From the NCBI GenBank assembly GCA_963761705.1, contig CAVXHK010000001.1, positions 310,001 through 374,000 of the forward strand: a stretch of DNA of 64,000 nucleotides, in the 5' to 3' direction. Below the pieces are notes generated by a model that saw only the letters and a list, made by a program, of their open reading frames with translations, was not told the origin of the DNA and searched no databases. Source of the DNA: CAVVKW01 sp963761705. GTDB lineage: Bacteria; Verrucomicrobiota; Verrucomicrobiia; Chthoniobacterales; JAATET01. A program made the position numbers and the translations under genes. This document shows, in pieces, positions 17,512 through 26,665 of the stretch. Each line of letters opens with the position of its first letter. Position 1 is the stretch's first letter.

Positions 17512-18877
17512 TGTGCTTGAGGCAACCGTTGTTGCGGGCAACTTCTGTTCAGGATGCGGGGTTTGTGTTCATCAAGCCGGAAATCAAGCAGTTATGAAAC
17601 TGGACGAATTTGGAAAATTTGTTCCTAGTTTTAGTCAATATGAGAAACGAGAGGACGTTGACGTAACGTGTCCATTCTCTGATGGAGCTAAATCTGAGAC
17701 GGATATTGGTCGGGATTTATACGGGAGTGTGGGGGCGCTCTATTCTGATGAAGTGGGATACTATCGATCAATATATGCGGGTTGGGCGCTTTCAAACTTG
17801 CGTGCAAGCGCTAGCTCAGGCGGAATAATCAGATGGTTCTTAGTGCGATTGCTCGAGGAGCGAGTCGTAACTGGTGTGGTTGCAGTGGATCGTGTGCATG
17901 ATAAGTCAAAAGAGACCCTTTTTGCCTATCGGATTATTAGTTCAGTTGACGAGGTGAAATTGGTAGCAAAATCAGCATACTATCCGGTTGAGCTTTCCGA
18001 CGCACTTGATCAAATACGATCAAAACCAGGGCGCTACGCCATCACAGCAATACCCTGTTTTGCCAAAGCAATTAGACTTGCGATGGAGGCCGATCCAATT
18101 TTAGCCTCGCGAGTCGTATGCATTGTCGGCCTTGTGTGTGGACATCTAAAAACAACTGCCTATGCGGATTATCTAGGATGGCAAAAGGGTATTGGAATTG
18201 GTGAAATAACAGAATTTGATTTTCGATCAAAGCTACCGGGTCGGACTGCGAATCAGAAGGGTATTTCAATCAAAAGCGATAGGCGATCAGTTGTTGATGA
18301 TGTTAGGGCGTTTCGGGGAACCAATTATGGATTGGGATTCTTTAAATATAACGCATGCGACTACTGCGATGATGTCTTTGCGGAATGTGCGGATATATCT
18401 GTTGGCGATGCTTGGCTTGAGCGATATATAGGAGACAACAGAGGTACAAGTTTAATTGTTGTTCGGTCGAATTTGGCTAGTGAGATACTTGAGCGGGGCA
18501 TTGCTGATGGAGGGGTGAATGTTGACGCGCTCCCTTTGGCGGATGTCATTAAATCTCAATTGTCGGGGCTAAGGCACCGCCGTGCGGGTTTGAAATTTCG
18601 ACTTAGTCTGGAGCAGAAAGGTGAAAAATGGCGCCCAACTAAGCGTGAATTCACAGTTAGAGAATTAACGAAGAAAGAAAAAAAAATACAGAAGGTGAGA
18701 ATGGATATTTGCGCCGCCTCGCATACGGCGTTCAGAGATGCGAGGCGTTGCGGAGATATCAGGATTTTTGAAGATAGGATGGCCCCGTTGGAGGCGCGAT
18801 ACTTCCGACTTTATCGCAATTACGTAAAACGGTTTAAGCAATGGCTAAAATCCCGTCTCGATCGGAGTGGTATATGA
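17501..18877 (+). CDS. FrhB-like coenzyme F420 hydrogenase/dehydrogenase beta-subunit family protein
   Basis: A 458-residue protein. An N-terminal CSGCGVC cluster suggests an Fe-S ligand set. AITAIPCFAKAIRLA and VGLVCGH follow, then YNACDYCDDVFAECADISVGDAW, all typical of the FrhB N- and C-terminal domains. In polysaccharide loci such proteins are regularly encoded beside polysaccharide pyruvyl transferases, as here, and a redox role in forming or handling the pyruvyl donor has been suggested but not settled. The ATGA overlap with the next gene (18874-18877) indicates translational coupling. Confidence 0.88.
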   Translation: MKTDVLEATVVAGNFCSGCGVCVHQAGNQAVMKLDEFGKFVPSFSQYEKREDVDVTCPFSDGAKSETDIGRDLYGSVGALYSDEVGYYRSIYAGWALSNLRASASSGGIIRWFLVRLLEERVVTGVVAVDRVHDKSKETLFAYRIISSVDEVKLVAKSAYYPVELSDALDQIRSKPGRYAITAIPCFAKAIRLAMEADPILASRVVCIVGLVCGHLKTTAYADYLGWQKGIGIGEITEFDFRSKLPGRTANQKGISIKSDRRSVVDDVRAFRGTNYGLGFFKYNACDYCDDVFAECADISVGDAWLERYIGDNRGTSLIVVRSNLASEILERGIADGGVNVDALPLADVIKSQLSGLRHRRAGLKFRLSLEQKGEKWRPTKREFTVRELTKKEKKIQKVRMDICAASHTAFRDARRCGDIRIFEDRMAPLEARYFRLYRNYVKRFKQWLKSRLDRSGI

Positions 18878-20040
18878 AGGTAATTGAGATACATGGAGGC
18901 AATTTCAGGAATAAGGGAGCAGAGCTTATGCTGCGCACGACAGTAGGGCGACTACGAGCGGCGTTTCCAAATTGTAAAATCGGGGTCAGTTTATATAATG
19001 GAAGTCGGAATGAAATCGCAATGATTGGCTGCTCGCCCTTGTATATTAGCCGCCCACACGTCGGCCACAAGAAATTCAGTTCGCGTTTCTTTCTTGAACG
19101 CGCCCTAAATGGATTGCATTTGGAACACTGTGTCAATAGCCGAAGCAGCTCTGTTTCATCCGGCAGAATCTCTCATTTTATTGACATTTCGGGTTTCGCA
19201 TATACTGATCAATGGGGCATATCCCCTATCCGCGATCTGTTTAAGCTATTGAAGTATCATCACGAACGCGGAGTAAAAACTATTATGCTGCCGCAGGCTT
19301 TTGGCCCATTCGAGTCGGAGGAATCCCAGTTTCTGATGAGTAGATGCTTGGAATACGCAGATGTTGTTTTTCCACGGGATGCAAGTTCGTTGGGATTTCT
19401 GCAACGATTGAAACCTGCATGCCATTTCAGTGTTTGCCCTGATATAACCATCGGATCTGATCGGGGATCTGCGGAGAAAATTGAAACTGCGGAGCCGGCC
19501 AAGATTGCGATTGTTCCGAATTGTCGACTCCTTGATCAAGGCGCGGATGATTGGGGCAGAAGATATACTGAAGTTCTTTCTCTTATGATCGAATACTTCA
19601 GAAACAATGGTTCTAATGTTGTCATTTTTTGCCACGATAGCTCGGGCGGCGACTACGGAATTGCGCGTTCCTTGTGTGATCGTTTCGAATTGGGGGTGCC
19701 TGAGGAGGTCAGGTGTCCGTTCAAATTCAAGGACTCCCTGAGGGAGTTCTCCCTCCTTATTGGCTCGCGATTTCATTCTTTGGTAAGCGGACTATCTGTC
19801 GGCACGGCGGTTGTGGCGCTTGGGTGGTCCCACAAGTACGAAGAACTCTTGTATGATTACGGATTGAGAGAACATATTGTTGAATCAAAGACAACAGACC
19901 GCGAAATATTTCGGTTGCTCGCGAATTGCTGCGACCCCGAATATCTGCGATCGATTAGGGCACAGATTGAAGGCCGAAACGGCGAGGTTAGGATTATGAT
20001 CGATCTTATGTGGAAGCAAGTATTGGCAGGGATACGATGA
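18874..20040 (+). CDS. Polysaccharide pyruvyl transferase family protein
   Basis: A 388-residue CsaB/WcaK-type protein starting MKVIEIHGGNFRNKGAELML, the usual nucleotide-binding N-terminus of the family. Later segments include TIMLPQAFGPF, VFPRDASSLGFL, CPDITIG, and the C-terminal LIGSRFHSLVSGLSVGTAVVALGWSHKY, where the RFHS histidine is conserved. It transfers pyruvate from PEP to a sugar as a ketal, giving a negative charge. ATG 18874 overlaps the previous stop; an in-frame upstream ATG at 18841 is less likely. Confidence 0.9.
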   Translation: MKVIEIHGGNFRNKGAELMLRTTVGRLRAAFPNCKIGVSLYNGSRNEIAMIGCSPLYISRPHVGHKKFSSRFFLERALNGLHLEHCVNSRSSSVSSGRISHFIDISGFAYTDQWGISPIRDLFKLLKYHHERGVKTIMLPQAFGPFESEESQFLMSRCLEYADVVFPRDASSLGFLQRLKPACHFSVCPDITIGSDRGSAEKIETAEPAKIAIVPNCRLLDQGADDWGRRYTEVLSLMIEYFRNNGSNVVIFCHDSSGGDYGIARSLCDRFELGVPEEVRCPFKFKDSLREFSLLIGSRFHSLVSGLSVGTAVVALGWSHKYEELLYDYGLREHIVESKTTDREIFRLLANCCDPEYLRSIRAQIEGRNGEVRIMIDLMWKQVLAGIR

Positions 20041-20203
20041 TCGACTCGTTGTAAAGTCTCCAACATAATAGTATCCGAGGATGCGCCGTCATTTTATGCG
20101 GCAATTTAATGGAATGCCGATGGGGGTCTGACTGCGAACGTTTTTCAGTTCCGTTTTCCTTAGGACATCTAGCGTAAATATTCCTGCTCTTTGTCAGCGT
20201 TAA

Positions 20204-20447
20204 GAGACTGTCCAAAAAGTCGATTTGAGGCTCGTACTTCCCCAAGATGTAGTGTGGAAAGATTGGGATGGAAGACGAAATCTACCCGAGCACCCTCTCC
20301 GATTCCGAATGGTCGTATCTTGAGAATTTGATCCCGGGAGCGGCCAGGTTGGGCCGACCGCCAAAGTACCTCAAGAGAGCCTTCATCTTCATCGCCTCCT
20401 CCAGACTCATCATCAAACGTCTCGCTCGTTAATTTTTGGACAGTCTC
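20204..20447. mobile_element. 244-bp internally deleted IS5-family element (MITE-like)
   Basis: Perfect 15-bp inverted repeats, GAGACTGTCCAAAAA at 20204-20218 and its complement at 20433-20447, are flanked by a TAA target duplication (20201-20203 and 20448-20450). A 3-bp TNA duplication is characteristic of the IS1031 branch of IS5. Only the two ends of a transposase gene remain inside. The surrounding gap (20041-20721) holds no other gene. Confidence 0.9.
20268..20432 (+). pseudogene. IS5 transposase remnant, N- and C-terminal ends joined
   Basis: A 54-codon frame begins MEDEIYPSTLSDSEWSYLE and continues LGRPPKYL, the standard N-terminus of IS5-type transposases (DUF4096 region). It then jumps to AFIFIASSRLIIKRLAR and stop, which reads as the transposase C-terminus. 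About 200 central residues, including the DDE core, are missing. Transposition would need a full-length relative elsewhere in the genome. Confidence 0.85.
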
Positions 20448-20721
20448 TAAGACGATGAGTTCCGGTCAAGAAACAAGGTATCTGAAGCGGGGCCCAAAGT
20501 GCTGTTGGAAATAGATGAATGAGTGTTTTCACAAATCCTAATTCGGAACACTTGTCAACACCTTCAAGCGGTGAAAGGCGTCTGCTTTCGGCATAAAACC
20601 GTTGAGCTTTCGACCTAAATGGATTGTCGATCAGTTAAACTTCTATCAATTGTTCTCAGACAATTGAACGTGAGTTTCGTATAGCTGCTGATAGTTTGAA
20701 AAAGTCGCATCAATCGACTAA

Positions 20722-22128
20722 ATGTTTCCGCGGAAGTCTATAAAGGGTATGTACGTTCGTAAGATCCAGAGCACTTGGCGGAACATGTCAGTTTCTCGGA
20801 AGAATTCCGTTTTTGCCTTCCTCGATAGACTAGTCCAGCAATTGCTTAGCTTTGGACTTTTTGTAGCAGCAGTTGCTATTTTAGGTTTGGAAGAGTCGGG
20901 AAAATTAGCATTCATACTCGGGATCTTTCAACTTTTCACATTTATCTCGTCGGTTGGACTAGATTTGATCGTCGTGCGTAGACTCAAAGAGGAATTGGAG
21001 CCGAATAGGGTTCTAATTAATGCAAGTATAATGTTGAGCTCATTTGGGGGTTTAGTTGCTTGGGCTTTGTGCATGGTCGTTGTTTGGGGAGGGGGAGTAG
21101 TAGCGCAGGAGCTTCAATTAGTAGGGGTTTGTTTCTTTATTTCCTATCAAATGAGGGCGGTTTTTGTATGTGAGTTCCCGTATCGGGCGCACCTGTTGAT
21201 AAACCGCTATTTTTGGACCAAAATAATTAGTCTTATGGTTGGAGCAATTGCCAGGTTGGTGCTTATGCTGTCTGGCTTAGGAGTAATCGGGTTTCTGTTC
21301 GGCTCTGTGATTGAAATAGCCCTGTATTCCGGTCTCCTTTGGATGTCGGCTAAAAAGAGATTTTCCTTGGGACTAACAAAGGGTGACGTTAAGCCAATCT
21401 GTCACGCAATTCGGGGCATCGTTTGCGAGGCGGTTCCGCAGATGATAAATTCCGGATTGTATGTAGTGCAAACCCGCGCAGACATTGTGATCTTGGGGTA
21501 TATTGCCGCACCGAATTTCGTTGCCCTCTTGAATCTGATTTCGAAATTCCAAGAGCTCGGGGTTACAGTCATGTCGTCAATTAGAACGACATGGATGTCG
21601 ACCCTGAGTTATAGCTTTTTGGTGTCAGAGAAGGGTTTCATAACAGACTACATGAAGAAAGCGCAGCTGATGGCAATTATTGGTGGGCTTTTCCTCTTTT
21701 CCGCGGTTTGTATTGGGGGTCTGTCGGTTATGATTGATGGGCGGGGACTAGGTTGGTTCTCATTCTGGTCGTTTGTCCTCTATGGATTGTCACTCCTCTT
21801 TGTCTACTCAACGGCATTACGGAAGGTTTACGTAACAATATTTAAAATGCAGGCACAGCTCGCCCAACTAACCATCTATCTGTTGATATTTAAAGCGGTT
21901 CTCGTTGCTGCGCTAATGCCGATTTTTGGAGTATACGCGCCTGTAATGTCGACGGTTGGAGCATTTGCCGCGAGCGCAATTATTGGTGACAAAGTTATTG
22001 GCGCAGATAGTTGGGTCTGTAGTGCTCATCGGGATGGTTTGAAGGGGGTCTTCAGATATAAAGCATATTTGAACTTCTTTTCGATTATCTGTAATAGCCC
22101 GAGGTCCAGGGGTCCGCAAGCATCGTAA
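20722..22128 (+). CDS. Wzx-like polysaccharide flippase (MATE/MOP superfamily)
   Basis: A 468-residue integral membrane protein with about 12 hydrophobic segments, for example LLSFGLFVAAVAILG, GLVAWALCMVVVWGGG and FLFSAVCIGGLSVMI. The N-terminal charged stretch before the first membrane helix and the spacing of helices fit oligosaccharide-lipid flippases (PST family). It would flip undecaprenyl-linked repeat units across the inner membrane. ATG 20722 is used; internal ATGs at codons 10 and 18 are alternatives. AT-rich codons match its neighbours. Confidence 0.88.
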   Translation: MFPRKSIKGMYVRKIQSTWRNMSVSRKNSVFAFLDRLVQQLLSFGLFVAAVAILGLEESGKLAFILGIFQLFTFISSVGLDLIVVRRLKEELEPNRVLINASIMLSSFGGLVAWALCMVVVWGGGVVAQELQLVGVCFFISYQMRAVFVCEFPYRAHLLINRYFWTKIISLMVGAIARLVLMLSGLGVIGFLFGSVIEIALYSGLLWMSAKKRFSLGLTKGDVKPICHAIRGIVCEAVPQMINSGLYVVQTRADIVILGYIAAPNFVALLNLISKFQELGVTVMSSIRTTWMSTLSYSFLVSEKGFITDYMKKAQLMAIIGGLFLFSAVCIGGLSVMIDGRGLGWFSFWSFVLYGLSLLFVYSTALRKVYVTIFKMQAQLAQLTIYLLIFKAVLVAALMPIFGVYAPVMSTVGAFAASAIIGDKVIGADSWVCSAHRDGLKGVFRYKAYLNFFSIICNSPRSRGPQAS

Positions 22129-22359
22129 TAGGTAACGATTCATTAAATATGGTCAATTCATCGAAAATCGAATATCTGCCATTTGGCGGCAAGACGTCGG
22201 GGTTTTCGATTGCGTTTGTGTTGTGGCTGCACCCCCGGCGCAGTTGCCGTTACGTTATAGGCGGTCGCAAGATTCTTATTTCAAGCATCCCTATCTACGA
22301 TGTCGTGGAACTCGTTGAAAATTCAAGTAGCTTCGATGTAAACTGAATGTTGTTCGAAT

Positions 22360-23589
22360 ATGAGAATCCTGCATATCTCTACAAGTAGAACGTCAGGTGC
22401 TGGACGCGGTGCTTACAATCTGCACAGAGCACTTTTGTCTATAGGCGTCGAGTCAACTTTCCTTTCAGGAGATGCGCTAGTGAATCCTGATTCGGAACTG
22501 CGGTTCTCTGTTTGGGAGCGGATTAGACTTCGATTCTGGCGGAAGGCGAATGCTCTCTTGCAGAGGGTCGTAGTGGCTGTTGATGCCTCCAATTTTTCGT
22601 CAAGCTGTTTGGGAGCGGTGACTCTAAGGCGTTTCTTGCTAGCCGATTACGACGTTATTCACATTCACTGGGTGCATGGAGGTTTCCTCAAAATTCCGGT
22701 TAAGTCTCACGCTCCTCCCGCTACCATAGTTCAGACGTTACGGGATGAGTGGTTTTACACAGGAGGCTGTCACTTTTCTAAAGATTGCGGAGAATTGGCG
22801 AATGGATGTAGGACATGTCCAAAAATGCGAGCGCTTTTCAAGAAGTCTACATCGGTCAAGGAGCTTGAGAAAAAGAAAGGTTTTCTGGAACAGAACATTG
22901 CGTCAATTGTTACTATTAGTTCGTGGGCGGCTAGGAGTTTTAGCGGTAGCGCACTTGGTAATACTAGGAAAGGTAGTCAGGTTATTCCCAATTGTATTGA
23001 CTGTGAAATCTTTGCTCCAGAGTTAGGAATGTCCAGGCAAGTCCGCAAGCCTGAGAAGAACGGCCTGCGAGTTGTGTTTGGTGCAAAGCGTGCCTTGGTT
23101 GAAGAGAGAAAAGGGTATCACTATTTAAAAGTTGCCCGGAGAATGAGTCGAGCGCACTTTACGTTAGTGATATTCGGAGCTGATGTTATTCCTCCAGATG
23201 CAAATTTGGCGCCTGAGGACCTTGTATTTGGGGATATTGAGCGCGAAGAAGATCTCGCTGATATTTACAGGAGCGCAGATGTTTTTGTTATGCCTTCAAC
23301 ATTTGAAACATTTGGCAAGACGGCGGTTGAGGCAATGGCATGCGGAATTCCCGTTATATGCTTTAAGACGTCAGGCTTGGAGGATATTGTCGAGCACGGT
23401 GAAAATGGATTGCTTGTAACCGACCGAAATCCGGAAGCTCTTGCAAATGCGATCGATATTTTTGCTGAGTTTGATACCCAGGTTCGTAATAAATTGAGTG
23501 GTAATGCAAGAAAAACAGCAGTTGAGAAGTTTAGTTTCCCGGTGATCGCTGCAATGCATTTAGACGTTTACAAGAGTGTAATGGAGTGA
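22360..23589 (+). CDS. GT4-family glycosyltransferase
   Basis: A 409-residue GT-B enzyme beginning MRILHISTSRTSGAGRGAYNLHRAL. The middle carries HIHWVHGG and DEWFYTGGCHFSKDCGELAN with clustered cysteines, a feature of a subgroup of capsular and colanic-type GT4 enzymes. The donor site is in VFVMPSTFETFGKTAVEAMA with the E-x7-E pair, then GIPVICFKTSGLEDIV. It would add a sugar to the growing lipid-linked unit; donor and linkage are unknown. It follows the flippase after a 231-base gap. Confidence 0.92.
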   Translation: MRILHISTSRTSGAGRGAYNLHRALLSIGVESTFLSGDALVNPDSELRFSVWERIRLRFWRKANALLQRVVVAVDASNFSSSCLGAVTLRRFLLADYDVIHIHWVHGGFLKIPVKSHAPPATIVQTLRDEWFYTGGCHFSKDCGELANGCRTCPKMRALFKKSTSVKELEKKKGFLEQNIASIVTISSWAARSFSGSALGNTRKGSQVIPNCIDCEIFAPELGMSRQVRKPEKNGLRVVFGAKRALVEERKGYHYLKVARRMSRAHFTLVIFGADVIPPDANLAPEDLVFGDIEREEDLADIYRSADVFVMPSTFETFGKTAVEAMACGIPVICFKTSGLEDIVEHGENGLLVTDRNPEALANAIDIFAEFDTQVRNKLSGNARKTAVEKFSFPVIAAMHLDVYKSVME

Positions 23590-23592
23590 AGC

Positions 23593-25020
23593 ATGAATAA
23601 CGCTATTTCCATTCTGTGTGTCTTCGGCCATATTCTTTTGTCTGCGTCCTCGGTTTTTGCCGAGCGCAGTAAGTTTCGTCTGGTTCCGTTTGGACCTTGT
23701 TCGGCTTTCTCGATCCTAATAACGATCGTCTACGTCATGAATGTGATAGGTGTATTTACCTTCAAAAATCCAAATTCAGTGTCGGGCGCTCTTTGGTTCC
23801 TCGGCTCGCATCTTGCTTTTGTGACGGGTGTGTTAACAATGGCCCTAATTTCACGAAGACGCGGAGTCAATTGGTTAATTGGTTACAGGGAGGGATCATG
23901 TAGCTTGAAGTTCGTAAATTTCTATTGGGTTCTCGTCATGGTGGCCTTCATGGGAATCGGGTTTAATATTTATGTAATGGCGGAATTTGGTTTTAGCCAT
24001 GCGTTCGGAAATATGTCCGCGTTTCATAAATACAATCAGAATCTAAGCCAAAATGAAGGCTATTTAGTTAGTACGGTCCGAAGCGTATTTGGCACTGCGC
24101 AGCCGCTTCTTCCATTTATTTGCGTTATGTTGTGGAGGAGGTTATCTATCGCCGCGAGATGGTTTGGAGTAGTCTTTATTTTGTACTATCTGGGTCTCCT
24201 TTTTGTCTACGGGGGGCGTGGGAAATTTGTATTCAACGCTTTGGCGTTTATTTTGATCGCTTTTAATTTGAAATATTTCGGATTGAATTATCGGAAACTA
24301 TTTAACGTCGGACTAGGGACGCTCGTGCTTTTTGCCTTCGTTTTTGCGATCTCTGCCCGCAGGCTCAGCTATTTCAGCGCCGGCGGATTGACGATGATGA
24401 TCCAGGCGGGCGCGGAGGAGACCAAGTTGCCGCCGGAATTCTTGTATTCATCATATGGAAATTTCTTCACACAGGCCTATTTGTATACTTCTTCGCCATA
24501 CAACAAGTTCAATATTTTGGTCGACGAGCAAAGTGAAATGATGCCTAGTTTAGGCCTCCGCTCATTTCGGCTTCTTAATCCGGCGCTGAACTTTATCGCT
24601 CCGGGTTTGGCGGCTTATCAGCGGAAGGCGAACATTGTCAATCTTGAGTATCTCCTTGGGTTGTTTTCGGGCGCAGCGCAATGGCCGACGGTTTTCGGCT
24701 ATTTTGTCTCCGACTTTGGTTTGCTTGGTAGTCTTCCGTTTTCCTTCCTTTATGGATTTGTTTTTATGGTTTGTGTGGTTTTATCGTTGCGACGAGGCAG
24801 GGGCTTCAGGGAAGTTTGTCTATTCGTTTGTTATAACATTGGCTTGAGTGCCTTCGTTATCCCGGTTACTGCGAAGCAAGAGGGATTGGTCATGTTACTT
24901 GTGTTTCTCTGTTGTCTGTATCTTGACAGGCAGTCTGGGGGGCGTAGTTTTCGAAGACCGCGGGCTGTTGCTAAGCGCGTGAGTGGCCAGCCTCCCGTGA
25001 GGCATTTGGATGGGGTATAG
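23593..25020 (+). CDS. Wzy-like O-antigen/EPS polymerase
   Basis: A 475-residue polytopic membrane protein with about ten to twelve hydrophobic helices and one large periplasmic loop between helices around residues 275-345 (EETKLPPEFLYSSYGN to FLYSSYGNFFTQAYLY and beyond). This architecture, position beside a flippase and glycosyltransferases, and lack of other motifs identify a Wzy polymerase. It would join repeat units in the periplasm. It starts three bases after the GT4 gene, and its stop overlaps the next GTG start by one base, so the cluster is tightly coupled. Confidence 0.82.
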   Translation: MNNAISILCVFGHILLSASSVFAERSKFRLVPFGPCSAFSILITIVYVMNVIGVFTFKNPNSVSGALWFLGSHLAFVTGVLTMALISRRRGVNWLIGYREGSCSLKFVNFYWVLVMVAFMGIGFNIYVMAEFGFSHAFGNMSAFHKYNQNLSQNEGYLVSTVRSVFGTAQPLLPFICVMLWRRLSIAARWFGVVFILYYLGLLFVYGGRGKFVFNALAFILIAFNLKYFGLNYRKLFNVGLGTLVLFAFVFAISARRLSYFSAGGLTMMIQAGAEETKLPPEFLYSSYGNFFTQAYLYTSSPYNKFNILVDEQSEMMPSLGLRSFRLLNPALNFIAPGLAAYQRKANIVNLEYLLGLFSGAAQWPTVFGYFVSDFGLLGSLPFSFLYGFVFMVCVVLSLRRGRGFREVCLFVCYNIGLSAFVIPVTAKQEGLVMLLVFLCCLYLDRQSGGRSFRRPRAVAKRVSGQPPVRHLDGV

Positions 25021-25739
25021 TGAAATTGTCGATTATTACAGCCACGCTCAATGTTAGAGACTTATTACGAGTATCGTTGCGCGTGCCGCGTTGTGTAAAT
25101 GGTTGCGAGATTGAAAGGATTTTTGTTGATGGCGGTTCGACTGATGGTACGGGAGAGCTTATTGAGTCGTCTCTGGGCCCGAAGGATAAATTTATTTACG
25201 GGAGTGACGATGGTATTTGGGATGCGTTTCAAAAAGGGCTAAACGTAGCGAGCGGTGAATTTGTTGCCTTTTTAAATGCGGGAGATTTTTACGACGAGCG
25301 AGGCTTTGGTTGCGCGGTTTTAGCGTTCGACTCGTGTGACGTCGTTCAGGGGTTTGTACGGGATGTTCGTGCCGATGGAGTCGAGGTGCGGGTCCGTAGG
25401 CCAGACTTTGAAATGTTTTGGCTGTGGAATTCTCGGATGTGCCATCCAGCAACGTTTATACGACGTCAATTGTATTTAGACTTAGGCGGATTTGACCGTA
25501 AATGGAGACGCTCTGCTGATTTAGATTTCTATTTTCGGTTGGCTGAAATGAAGCCGCGCGTGCATCGCCTTCCTATCGTTGTAACCAATATGGTCGTTGG
25601 GGGATTTAGTCAACGTGGTCGTTTGAATCTCGAGAATTTCCAGATTGTTTCTATGTATAAAGGTTTTATGCATGCATTTCTCTGTTTCTCTATTCAAATG
25701 CTTGGAAATTGTAGAAAGTGGCTAAAGGTTAACTTGTAG
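25020..25739 (+). CDS. GT2-family glycosyltransferase
   Basis: A 239-residue GT-A enzyme: MKLSIITATLNVRDLL, then FVDGGSTDGTGELIES, then DDGIWDAFQKGLNVASGEF and FLNAGDFY, where the metal-binding D-x-D equivalent is read as AGD. HPATFIRRQLYLDLGGFD and SADLDFYFRLA complete the family pattern. This is the WcaA/colanic-type subgroup with the GIWDA motif. The start is GTG at 25020, overlapping the polymerase stop by one base. Confidence 0.92.
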   Translation: MKLSIITATLNVRDLLRVSLRVPRCVNGCEIERIFVDGGSTDGTGELIESSLGPKDKFIYGSDDGIWDAFQKGLNVASGEFVAFLNAGDFYDERGFGCAVLAFDSCDVVQGFVRDVRADGVEVRVRRPDFEMFWLWNSRMCHPATFIRRQLYLDLGGFDRKWRRSADLDFYFRLAEMKPRVHRLPIVVTNMVVGGFSQRGRLNLENFQIVSMYKGFMHAFLCFSIQMLGNCRKWLKVNL

Positions 25740-25743
25740 ACTG

Positions 25744-26646
25744 ATGGTAGATAGGATTTTCATTGTCGGTGCCCAGAAATCGGGGACTTCCTCTTTGGCG
25801 GCTTACCTCGAGATGAGCGGAGTTGTTCGCTTCCTGCGCCCAAAAGAGCCAAATTATTTCGCAGCGCCTGATGGTATGCTTGCGTTTTCAGGGCCCGGCG
25901 ATGAAATTATTGAGGATAATTCGGTTTTAAATACGCGAAGCTATGAGGATCTGGTCTCCGATGCGGGGCGCTCAGGAAGGAGAGTAGGTGACGCCTCGAC
26001 GATGTATCTCTATTCTAAGGTGGCTGCTTCAAATATTGCATCAAGGCATCCTGATGCCAGAATCATAGTCCTTTTGCGGAATCCTGTAGATCGCGCCTAT
26101 TCGAGTTTCTGGCATTTGCGACGAAATGGGCGCGAATCGGTTGAAAACTTTGTAGACGCATTGGCGTTGGAGGATCAGCGTGCTGGTAGTGGCTATGAGT
26201 TTCTCTGGCGATATGCGGATGTTGGTCTCTACTCGGCTCAACTTGAGAGATACTTTGCTAAGTTTAAACGGGAGCAGATTTTTGTGGGAATTTTCGAACA
26301 TTTTGTCAGAGACGAGGAGAAGTTCACAAATGACGTTTTGAGGTTTTTGGGTTGCACTAGTACTTTTCGAATTGGTGGGCGCTTTACAGTTAACACTTCG
26401 GGTTCGGTTAAAAATCCGCTTTTCCAAAAGTTGCTTGCGATGCCGGGTCCATGGAAAGATGCATGCCGCCGGCTTGTTCCATCTCGCCTTTGGCGTCCGG
26501 TTTTCTCCCTATTGACCAAGTCGAATTTGGCGGCGAAGCCCCCACTTGACCCAGATTTCAGGTCAAGGTTTCGCCATGATGTGTTTTCTAAGGATATTGA
26601 AAGAGTCGAGGGGTTGCTCGGTTTTGAGATCCCCGAGTGGAAATGA
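25744..26646 (+). CDS. Sulfotransferase (EPS cluster, copy 2)
   Basis: A 300-residue sulfotransferase resembling heparan-sulfate-type enzymes: FIVGAQKSGTSSLAAYL is the PAPS 5' loop, RPKEPNYFA is the KEP(N/H)YF motif of that subgroup, and VLLRNPVDRAYSSFWH binds the 3'-phosphate. The start is four bases after the GT2 stop. Predicted role: O-sulfation of a polysaccharide sugar using PAPS. No PAPS synthesis genes are in the window. Confidence 0.9.
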   Translation: MVDRIFIVGAQKSGTSSLAAYLEMSGVVRFLRPKEPNYFAAPDGMLAFSGPGDEIIEDNSVLNTRSYEDLVSDAGRSGRRVGDASTMYLYSKVAASNIASRHPDARIIVLLRNPVDRAYSSFWHLRRNGRESVENFVDALALEDQRAGSGYEFLWRYADVGLYSAQLERYFAKFKREQIFVGIFEHFVRDEEKFTNDVLRFLGCTSTFRIGGRFTVNTSGSVKNPLFQKLLAMPGPWKDACRRLVPSRLWRPVFSLLTKSNLAAKPPLDPDFRSRFRHDVFSKDIERVEGLLGFEIPEWK

Positions 26647-26665
26647 TGTGACGGATAGTCGTTGA

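Noticed and set aside
22149..22346. A 65-codon frame between the flippase and a glycosyltransferase
   Set aside because: No recognisable motif or domain and ordinary AT-rich sequence; it may be chance. Nothing supports translation.
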